Origin: DATMXP01 sp964460935
GTDB taxonomy: Bacteria; Acidobacteriota; Terriglobia; Terriglobales; Acidobacteriaceae
Length of the DNA stretch: 37,954 nt
Direction of reading: 5' to 3'
NCBI GenBank assembly: GCA_964460935.1
Contig: CAYWSM010000203.1
Coordinates: 1 to 37,954, forward strand
The translations under genes were made by a program, and so were the position numbers. The notes beneath the pieces were generated by a model that saw only the letters and a list, made by a program, of their open reading frames with translations, made no database searches and was not told the origin of the DNA. This document shows, piece by piece, positions 33,149-37,954 of the stretch. Numbering within the stretch: the first letter of the stretch is position 1; every line of letters begins with the position of its first letter.

Positions 33149-33802
33149 TTAACTTGGGTAGTGGAAGTGCACATCATGCTTCTCGGCGATCGGCTCCCCG
33201 TCCATTGTCGCTGGCTTGTACCGCCAGTTCCGTAGGGTCGCCATCACCTTCTCATCCACATCATGCCTGACGCCCCGGAGTAACTTCAAATCGATGACGT
33301 TTCCCAGCTTGTCGATCGTGACTTCCACGATCACATCGCCCTGAAAGCCTTCCGGAAAATCTGACCGCGACACCGGCGGGTTCGGAAACACGACCGGATA
33401 CGCCGGACGCACATCGTGACCTTCATACGATCCCGTAAATAGCGACCCATATTCTGATCCCGCGCGGGCGTCCTTGTTGTTTTCGTCAACGTTCTTGCCC
33501 ACGTTTGCCTGCTCAGGCAGGGTCTGTTGGCGATGCTTGCGAGCCAGTTGCAACTTGGAACGCCTCGCTTCGAGGGCCTTGTGCTCTTCCGGTTCCGGCT
33601 GGTTGGTAGCGCCAACGGGTGCAAAGTACAGCAGCTTGTATGACGTGTCACCATTGCCCATTGCCAGCGATGAAGGTGTCACGAATACCGGGCGGGCTTG
33701 ATAGAGAACGATCAGTAGCACAACGACAAAATGCAGTGCAACGGAAACCGCAATGGAGCGGTTCCATTTCTGCCGGGCGGGTTGGCCTACGCTGGCGAAC
33801 AT
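33149..33802 (-). CDS. TonB-domain energy transducer-like protein
   Basis: 217-aa protein with a short N-terminus, one membrane segment (about 16-36, IAVSVALHFVVVLLIVLY), a periplasmic charged/helical region, and a C-terminal TonB-like domain (about 125-217; PVSRSDFPEGFQGDVIVEVT, IDKLGNVIDLKLLRGV, LRNWRYKPATMDGEPIAEKH). It is the second orphan TonB-like gene in the window and has the more usual topology. No exbB/exbD nearby. Downstream of the DUF2059 gene on the same strand, with about 100 bases between them. Confidence 0.82.
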   Translation of the reverse strand: MFASVGQPARQKWNRSIAVSVALHFVVVLLIVLYQARPVFVTPSSLAMGNGDTSYKLLYFAPVGATNQPEPEEHKALEARRSKLQLARKHRQQTLPEQANVGKNVDENNKDARAGSEYGSLFTGSYEGHDVRPAYPVVFPNPPVSRSDFPEGFQGDVIVEVTIDKLGNVIDLKLLRGVRHDVDEKVMATLRNWRYKPATMDGEPIAEKHDVHFHYPS

Positions 33803-33901
33803 CGCCTGTCACCCCACGACCTTTGACGTCTATTCTGCCTCAAAAGTGCAGGTATAGGCACGTCACTCGTCCCAGGCTCATCGTCCGGGCTAACTATCTG
33901 T

Positions 33902-34480
33902 CTATTGGCCGGCCTGAGAATTCTTTGCCGGGGCCTGCTGTTCCGCGCCGGACTCGTTCATCATCGCCGCCACTTCTTTCTGTCTCTTCTCCATGTACTG
34001 GGTCATCCGCTCCTGTATTTTCGGACCGACAACCGCCATGGCTTCCCGGGTAATTTCCGGACTCTTGTCCAATAGTTTTTGTCCTGTGGGAGAGTGATAA
34101 AAAGCTGTGATGGTCTGGACATCGGACTTGGTCAGATACTTGGCATACATTGGCGCGAAGTCCGCGATCAATTCTTTGATCGGATAGAGATTCTGCGCTT
34201 CCCGTATCGTCTGGTCGAGCATCTCCCGGATTTTTTCCTTCTTTTCCTCCGGAAGTTTTTGGAACTGCTCGCCCTTCAACATGTTCAGGAACAAGCCTTT
34301 TGTCTGCTGTTGGACAGCCGTCTGCACATTCGTCATCTGCTGCTCAAAATGCATTTCCTTGAACATCTGCAGGACATCTTCCGTTGTCGCCTGATCGGCG
34401 CTGGATACGGGCTGCTGCGCAAAAGCTGCGCCGGCAAACAAGAAGATCGTCAGAAGAACAACCATGCCAAGCTTGCGCAT
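33902..34480 (-). CDS. Secreted DUF2059 protein
   Basis: 192-aa exported helical protein. Signal peptide about 1-21 (MVVLLTIFLFAGAAFA/Q). The mature part has LVxxxFxxxEMxxxxxFYxSPxGQK-like DUF2059 sequence, visible as IKELIADFAPMYAKYLTKSD and ITAFYHSPTGQKLLDKSPEI (about 108-155). The C-terminus is charged then Gln/Ala-rich. Function of the family is unknown; members are periplasmic. Confidence 0.85.
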   Translation of the reverse strand: MRKLGMVVLLTIFLFAGAAFAQQPVSSADQATTEDVLQMFKEMHFEQQMTNVQTAVQQQTKGLFLNMLKGEQFQKLPEEKKEKIREMLDQTIREAQNLYPIKELIADFAPMYAKYLTKSDVQTITAFYHSPTGQKLLDKSPEITREAMAVVGPKIQERMTQYMEKRQKEVAAMMNESGAEQQAPAKNSQAGQ

Positions 34481-34605
34481 GATGAGAACCTCGCTTTCAG
34501 AATGCCGCTAACCTAGCACACCCGAACGATGCTTTCGATGAACGTTAGTTCCCGCCGGTAATGAACCTTTAGTTTGTGGTAGGAGTAAAGAGTATTTAGG
34601 AAGGG

Positions 34606-34640
34606 TGCCCCACTCAACGTTCTGTTCGTTGAGTGGGGTA
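34606..34640. repeat. 14-bp near-perfect intergenic hairpin
   Basis: TGCCCCACTCAACG (34606-34619) pairs with CGTTGAGTGGGGTA (34627-34640), 12 perfect pairs plus a G-U and a terminal T-A, with a 7-base loop. It lies between the eno stop and the DUF2059 start, both minus strand. No U-tract on either side, so it may be an mRNA 3'-end stabiliser or a REP-like element rather than a classic terminator. Confidence 0.75.
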
Positions 34641-34662
34641 GTTGGTTCAACCGACTTAAGAC

Positions 34663-35973
34663 TTACGCTTTCGCTTTCGACGCAATTTCTCCGTGATAGT
34701 TCAGCGCCTTCAGGCCGAGGAACCGCGCTCCGTCTCCGAGTTCTTCCTCGATCCGCAGCAACTGGTTGTACTTGGCAATGCGATCCGTCCGCGACGCCGA
34801 CCCCGTCTTGATCTGCCCCGCACCCGTGGCCACCGCCAGGTCCGCGATAAACGAATCTTCGCTTTCCCCTGAACGATGCGAAATCACCGACGTATATCCA
34901 TTCCGCCGCGCGAGTTCTACCGCGTCCAGTGTCTCGCTTACGGTGCCAATCTGGTTCAGCTTAATCAGGATGGAATTCGCAACTCCCTGCTGAATTCCTT
35001 TCGTGAGGATTTTCGGATTGGTGACAAAGATATCGTCACCCACGAGCTGAATCTTGCTGCCAACCTCATCGGTGAACAATTTCCATCCCTTCCAGTCATC
35101 CTCGGCGAATCCGTCCTCAAGCGACACGATCGGATACTTGTTCACCCATTCCGTCCAGTACTTCACCATCTCCTCGGACGTCTTCGCCGACTTGTCCGAC
35201 TTCTTGAACACGTACTTGCCGTCCTGATAAAACTCGCTGCTCGCCGGATCTAGCGCGATCGCCACCTGCTCGCCCGGCTTGTAGCCTGCCGCCTGGATCG
35301 CCTCGACCACCAGCTCAATTGCTTCGACATTCGATTTCAGCGACGGCGCAAAACCACCTTCATCGCCAACCGCGGTGTTGTATCCGCGCTTCTTCAACAC
35401 ACCCTTCAGCGTATGGAATACTTCCACGCCCCAGCGCAGTGCCTCCGAGAAGCTCGGCGCACCCACCGGCATCACCATGAATTCCTGGAAATCAACGTTA
35501 TTGTCCGCGTGCGCGCCGCCGTTCAGGATGTTCATCATCGGAACCGGCAGAACGCTCGCGTTCACTCCGCCCAAGTACCGGTACAACGGAACCTCCAGCG
35601 TGTTCGCGACCGCACGCGCCGCTGCCATCGACACCGCCAGAATCGCATTCGCTCCCAGGCGGCCTTTGTTCTCCGTGCCGTCCAGCTCAATCATCGTCTG
35701 GTCGAGTGTCCGTTGATCGCTGGCATCCATCTCCTCCAGCGCGTCCGCGATCTCGGTGTTCACGTTCTCGACAGCCTTTTGCACGCCCTTGCCGACGTAC
35801 CGCCCTTTGTCGCCGTCGCGCAGCTCAACCGCTTCATGCTCGCCTGTAGAGGCGCCACTAGGCACAATCGCCCGGCCTACCGCTCCACTGGATAGGAAGA
35901 CTTCGGCTTCTACAGTCGGATTGCCGCGCGAATCCAGCACTTCGCGGCCGTGCACTTCAACAATAACGGTCAT
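34663..35973 (-). CDS. eno: Enolase
   Basis: Glycolytic enzyme interconverting 2-phosphoglycerate and phosphoenolpyruvate. 436 aa. IVPSGASTGEHEAVELRDGD (mobile active-site loop), MNILNGGAHADNNVDFQEFM, VGDEGGFAPSLKSN, VGDDIFVTN, ILIKLNQIGTVSETLDA (catalytic Lys region) and ISHRSGESEDSFIADLAV are all present. ATG at 35973 with AAGGA upstream. Single-gene unit. Confidence 0.98.
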   Translation of the reverse strand: MTVIVEVHGREVLDSRGNPTVEAEVFLSSGAVGRAIVPSGASTGEHEAVELRDGDKGRYVGKGVQKAVENVNTEIADALEEMDASDQRTLDQTMIELDGTENKGRLGANAILAVSMAAARAVANTLEVPLYRYLGGVNASVLPVPMMNILNGGAHADNNVDFQEFMVMPVGAPSFSEALRWGVEVFHTLKGVLKKRGYNTAVGDEGGFAPSLKSNVEAIELVVEAIQAAGYKPGEQVAIALDPASSEFYQDGKYVFKKSDKSAKTSEEMVKYWTEWVNKYPIVSLEDGFAEDDWKGWKLFTDEVGSKIQLVGDDIFVTNPKILTKGIQQGVANSILIKLNQIGTVSETLDAVELARRNGYTSVISHRSGESEDSFIADLAVATGAGQIKTGSASRTDRIAKYNQLLRIEEELGDGARFLGLKALNYHGEIASKAKA

Positions 35974-36045
35974 GTATGAGTCCTTTCGGGTGATATTCAG
36001 AATGGTGATGCACAGAATATTGAGGAAGCGATCTTCAAACTCTCG

Positions 36046-36074
36046 ATTATAAAACGCGGGCCAGATTCACACGG
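36046..36074 (-). promoter_or_regulatory. Probable enolase promoter (-10 TATAAT)
   Basis: On the minus strand TATAAT occurs at 36051-36046, giving a leader of about 65 bases to the eno ATG. The -35 at 17-base spacing is poor (CCGTGT), so the site rests on the -10 and its position. Confidence 0.45.
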
Positions 36075-36367
36075 TGCAGCGGATTGAATTATTCGTCCTT
36101 CAACAATTCTCGGGACGAGTGCGTGTTCCGCATGTCGCAGTCTGACTTTCATGACCTTAAACTCCTCTAATCGAGACTGTCCTCTCGGAATCGAGCCGCT
36201 TTCAGGTAACCATCTGCCGATTACCTCGCAACTCCGGCGATAAGCTCCAAACTCTGCTCGGACCTAATTTCCTCGATTTCCTCATTGTTGTGGAATTCAG
36301 CAGCAATTCTCATTTTTTCGCTATTTTGGGGAGTTTCGCGGCTTCTCCTCAACTTAGCCGCAACTAA

Positions 36368-36396
36368 TTGACTGGCAAGTGTTTAATCCCTATGAA
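36368..36396 (+). promoter_or_regulatory. Candidate sigma-70 promoter P1 upstream of the 75-aa gene
   Basis: TTGACT (36368-36373), 17-base spacer, TATGAA (36391-36396). Good -35, fair -10. About 60 bases upstream of the stronger P2. Confidence 0.4.
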
Positions 36397-36429
36397 CTAT
36401 ACGTTCGGCCCAACAGCCCTATATTCCAA

Positions 36430-36458
36430 TTGACGAAATAAGGCTTTTGGCGTATTAT
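36430..36458 (+). promoter_or_regulatory. Strong sigma-70-like promoter P2 upstream of the 75-aa gene
   Basis: TTGACG (36430-36435), exact 17-base spacer, TATTAT (36453-36458): five of six at each box. Start of transcription would be near 36465, leaving a leader of about 150 bases before the ATG at 36617. Confidence 0.65.
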
Positions 36459-36616
36459 CGTTAGTTTGGCAAGGGACCGCAGGAACTGCAGGTAAGGTAA
36501 AGAAAAAGCAAGACTTAGGGTCAGACACTAGAATCCATTATCGGCCCTGGCGAATCCAAGACAGTACCAGCGGGTTTTCCAACCTTTCTAATTCAAGCGA
36601 GGCAGACGACTTAATC

Positions 36617-36844
36617 ATGGCAAAGCGACGTGGAAATCCTAACTGGGGCAAGCCCGAACCAATTGGCCCCATCGTTCCTACCGTGACCGAATTTGAGCAG
36701 GTCGTGAAGGAGTTCAAGCTGACTCCTGACCAGTACCTCCGCTCGACCAGGTTGCGTGAGTGGGCGCGTAAGAACCGTAACTCGAAGTACATTCCCGAAC
36801 CCCTTTTGGAAGCCTGGGGTTTCGAAATCGAGTCGGCGCTGTAA
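36617..36844 (+). CDS. Small conserved-looking basic protein, unknown function
   Basis: 75-aa protein, MAKRRGNPNWGKPEPIGPIV at the N-terminus, then a helical part (VTEFEQVVKEFKLTPDQYLRS, shown to its first 20 or so residues) and RLREWARKNRNSKYIPEPLLEAW. Basic and compact, with no Cys and no membrane segment; the middle could be a small helical nucleic-acid-binding unit, but no family is recognised. Framed by a strong promoter, a long leader and a strong terminator, so it is very likely a real, independently transcribed gene. GAGG lies 14 bases upstream, rather far for a Shine-Dalgarno. Confidence 0.75.
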   Translation: MAKRRGNPNWGKPEPIGPIVPTVTEFEQVVKEFKLTPDQYLRSTRLREWARKNRNSKYIPEPLLEAWGFEIESAL

Positions 36845-36863
36845 TATCCATCTGTTCGAATCA

Positions 36864-36888
36864 GGCCACCGGAAACGGTGGCCTTTTT
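36864..36888 (+). terminator. Rho-independent terminator of the 75-aa gene
   Basis: 8-bp perfect stem GGCCACCG (36864-36871) with CGGTGGCC (36876-36883), GAAA tetraloop, then TTTTT (36884-36888); 20 bases after the stop. Confidence 0.93.
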
Positions 36889-36898
36889 CATTGCTTCG

Positions 36899-36990
36899 GG
36901 TTGTCGGTCATCGGTTCTCGGTCGGTTAAGCGGGTAATTTCAGATTTCCTGCCACTTGAGAACGAGACCGACAACCGACAACCGATAACC
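36899..36990. repeat. Intergenic inverted repeat with shared 16-mer
   Basis: Left arm begins GGTTGTCGGTCATCGGTT (36899 on) and right arm ends CCGACAACCGATAACC (36975-36990); the arms are imperfect inverted copies built of GGTTGTCGG / CCGACAACC units. The right-arm 16-mer is identical to 33101-33116. It is followed by CTGATCACCAGATCATCTGATTATCAG-like short repeats (36993 on, quoted in part). It separates the 75-aa gene from the DUF4126 gene. Confidence 0.65.
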
Positions 36991-37040
36991 ATCTGATCAC
37001 CAGATCATCTGATTATCAGCTGTTAGACTGAACGACTCTC

Positions 37041-37679
37041 ATGCACTTCCCTCCCCACCTCGCGCCGAGTCTGACTCCCGCCGATATCTTCGGCCTCATC
37101 GCCGGAACCAGTTTCGCCGCCGGACTCAACCTCTACGCCACCGTTGCCACTCTCGGACTCCTCTCGCGAGCCAACGTTATCGCCCTTCCTCCTACGCTCC
37201 ACCTCCTTCAGGACTGGTGGATCATCGCCGCCAGCCTCGCCCTCTTCGGACTCGAGTTCATTGCCGACAAGATTCCCGTCTTCGACCTCCTGTGGAACGC
37301 CCTGCACACGTTTATCCGTGTTCCCGTCGCAGCCCTCATCGCCTATCAAGCCTCGGCCCAGCTTCCCCCGGGACTCCAGATCGCCACCGCCGTCGCCGGA
37401 GGCCTCATCGCCTTCGCTGCCCATGGAGGCAAAACCGCCGCGCGCGCCTTCGTCACGCCATCTCCCGAGCCCTTTTCCAACATGGCTCTTAGTGTCGGCG
37501 AAGATGTTGGTGCCATCGGCCTGACGTGGCTGGCCGCCAATCATCCCTACGCAACCGCCGCAGTTGTTGCTGTTCTGGTTCTGATCGTGATCTTGTCGGT
37601 AAAGTTAGTCATCCGCGCTCTGCGATCCCTCTTTCGCGGAGCCGAACGCGAACTGGAGCACCCGCACGGCACGACCTGA
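37041..37679 (+). CDS. DUF4126 membrane protein
   Basis: 212-aa multi-pass membrane protein. The family signature is clear: AGTSFAAGLNLYATVATLGL (about 22-41), then a helix, LEFIADKIPVFDLLWNALHT (about 73-92), and a Gly/Ala-rich C-terminal half with AAHGGKTAARA and a last helix before a basic tail. Function of DUF4126 is unknown. No strong Shine-Dalgarno is visible before the ATG. Confidence 0.85.
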   Translation: MHFPPHLAPSLTPADIFGLIAGTSFAAGLNLYATVATLGLLSRANVIALPPTLHLLQDWWIIAASLALFGLEFIADKIPVFDLLWNALHTFIRVPVAALIAYQASAQLPPGLQIATAVAGGLIAFAAHGGKTAARAFVTPSPEPFSNMALSVGEDVGAIGLTWLAANHPYATAAVVAVLVLIVILSVKLVIRALRSLFRGAERELEHPHGTT

Positions 37680-37773
37680 AATCGAACGCCCTGGTCTAAA
37701 CTGTTTTTCGCGGAACAGCCGCTCACATCGCGGGTTGTGCTCTTTAGAATCTCCGCCTGAGGAGAAGGGGCGA

Positions 37774-37954
37774 ATGCATCGAGTATTCGGATACCTGTTT
37801 GTAACGATCGCGCTCATCGGGACGTGCACAGCTCAACAAGCCGTGACATTTCTTCGTCTTGGCTTCAACATCGTCCAGGGCAAGGCGTCTCTTCGTCCCG
37901 CCACCCCCGACGAACGCCTGACCACCCTTCGCAGCTTGTTCAAGACCGCCGGTT
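37774..37954 (+). CDS. Secreted protein, N-terminal fragment (runs off the window)
   Basis: Open frame of 60 codons to the window edge, starting MHRVFGYLFVTIALIGTCTA, a signal peptide with likely cleavage before QQAVTF. The rest reads RLGFNIVQGKASLRPATPDE and LRSLFKTAG. Shine-Dalgarno GGAG/AAGGGG lies at good distance. Too little remains to name a family. Confidence 0.6.
   Translation, partial: MHRVFGYLFVTIALIGTCTAQQAVTFLRLGFNIVQGKASLRPATPDERLTTLRSLFKTAG

Larger units (their letters stand above)
35974..36429. other. Long intergenic region upstream of enolase
   Basis: No coding frame of interest. The eno-proximal part holds the Shine-Dalgarno AAGGA and a likely -10 box; the rest is AT/pyrimidine-rich without tRNA-like or repeat structure. 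The plus-strand promoter candidates described separately lie at its far end. Confidence 0.5.

Noticed and set aside
1..37954. tRNA or rRNA genes, CRISPR arrays, insertion sequences, phage or defence genes
   Set aside because: Looked for cloverleaf-type sequence, regularly spaced direct repeats, transposase and integrase motifs; none seen by eye in the gaps or frames.

Overview
The window looks like a chromosomal segment of an acidobacterium, most like the Koribacter group of Terriglobia. This is inference from gene content and protein style: a PilN opening with NINLATQPYED, Gly/Gln-rich pseudopilins, orphan TonB-type proteins, paired MacB-like permeases without an ATPase and moderately high GC. 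There are no rRNA or tRNA genes, insertion sequences, phage genes, CRISPR arrays or origin signals. The content is mostly housekeeping and energy metabolism.

Layout. 1-3001 (+): end of a type IV pilus / type II secretion assembly operon (pilN, pilO, pilP-like, then a pseudopilin with long FG/Q/S-rich stretches). 3048-7378 (+): yacG-pgpA, an IPT/NHL beta-propeller protein, a small secreted protein with a good terminator, cinA and a membrane protein. 7382-11047 (-): a 2-oxoacid:ferredoxin oxidoreductase operon (korD-A-B-C) followed by a tiny 53-aa Cys-rich DUF5522-like protein and a PD-(D/E)XK-like protein. 11535-13058 (+): a secreted Asp-box (sialidase-like) protein. 13165-20697 (-): pepE, two MacB/FtsX-type permeases, the [NiFe]-hydrogenase maturation set hypC-D-E-A-B (no hypF, no structural subunits here) and a membrane-anchored peroxiredoxin. 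20828-22805 (+): glpK overlapping a small conserved hypothetical gene. 22858-27262 (-): a GNAT-type protein, a TonB-like protein and a LytS/LytTR two-component pair. 27447-28466 (+): a ROK sugar kinase. 28501-29576 (-): a membrane protein broken by one frameshift. 29673-33022 (+): ileS-lspA. 33149-35973 (-): a second TonB-like protein, a DUF2059 protein and enolase. 36368-36888 (+): promoter-like elements, a long leader, a 75-aa conserved-looking protein and a strong terminator. 37041-end (+): a DUF4126 membrane protein and the start of a secreted protein.

How it works together. The kor operon makes a ferredoxin-linked 2-oxoacid oxidoreductase. The hyp operon builds the Fe(CN)2CO/Ni centre of a hydrogenase encoded elsewhere. 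ileS-lspA, eno, pgpA, glpK and the ROK kinase are core metabolism. Several starts were moved from the longest ORF to positions supported by Shine-Dalgarno spacing, overlap with the upstream gene or conserved N-termini (cinA, korA, korC, hypA, hypE, bcp, lspA, the ROK kinase, the upstream MacB-like permease and the small gene after glpK).

I see no convincing novel defence or mobile system. The most interesting items are the FG-repeat-like pseudopilin, the small Cys protein and nuclease-like gene appended to the kor operon, the orphan hyp cluster, the long-leader small-protein locus near 36.4-36.9 kb, and intergenic inverted repeats sharing an exact 16-nt core.
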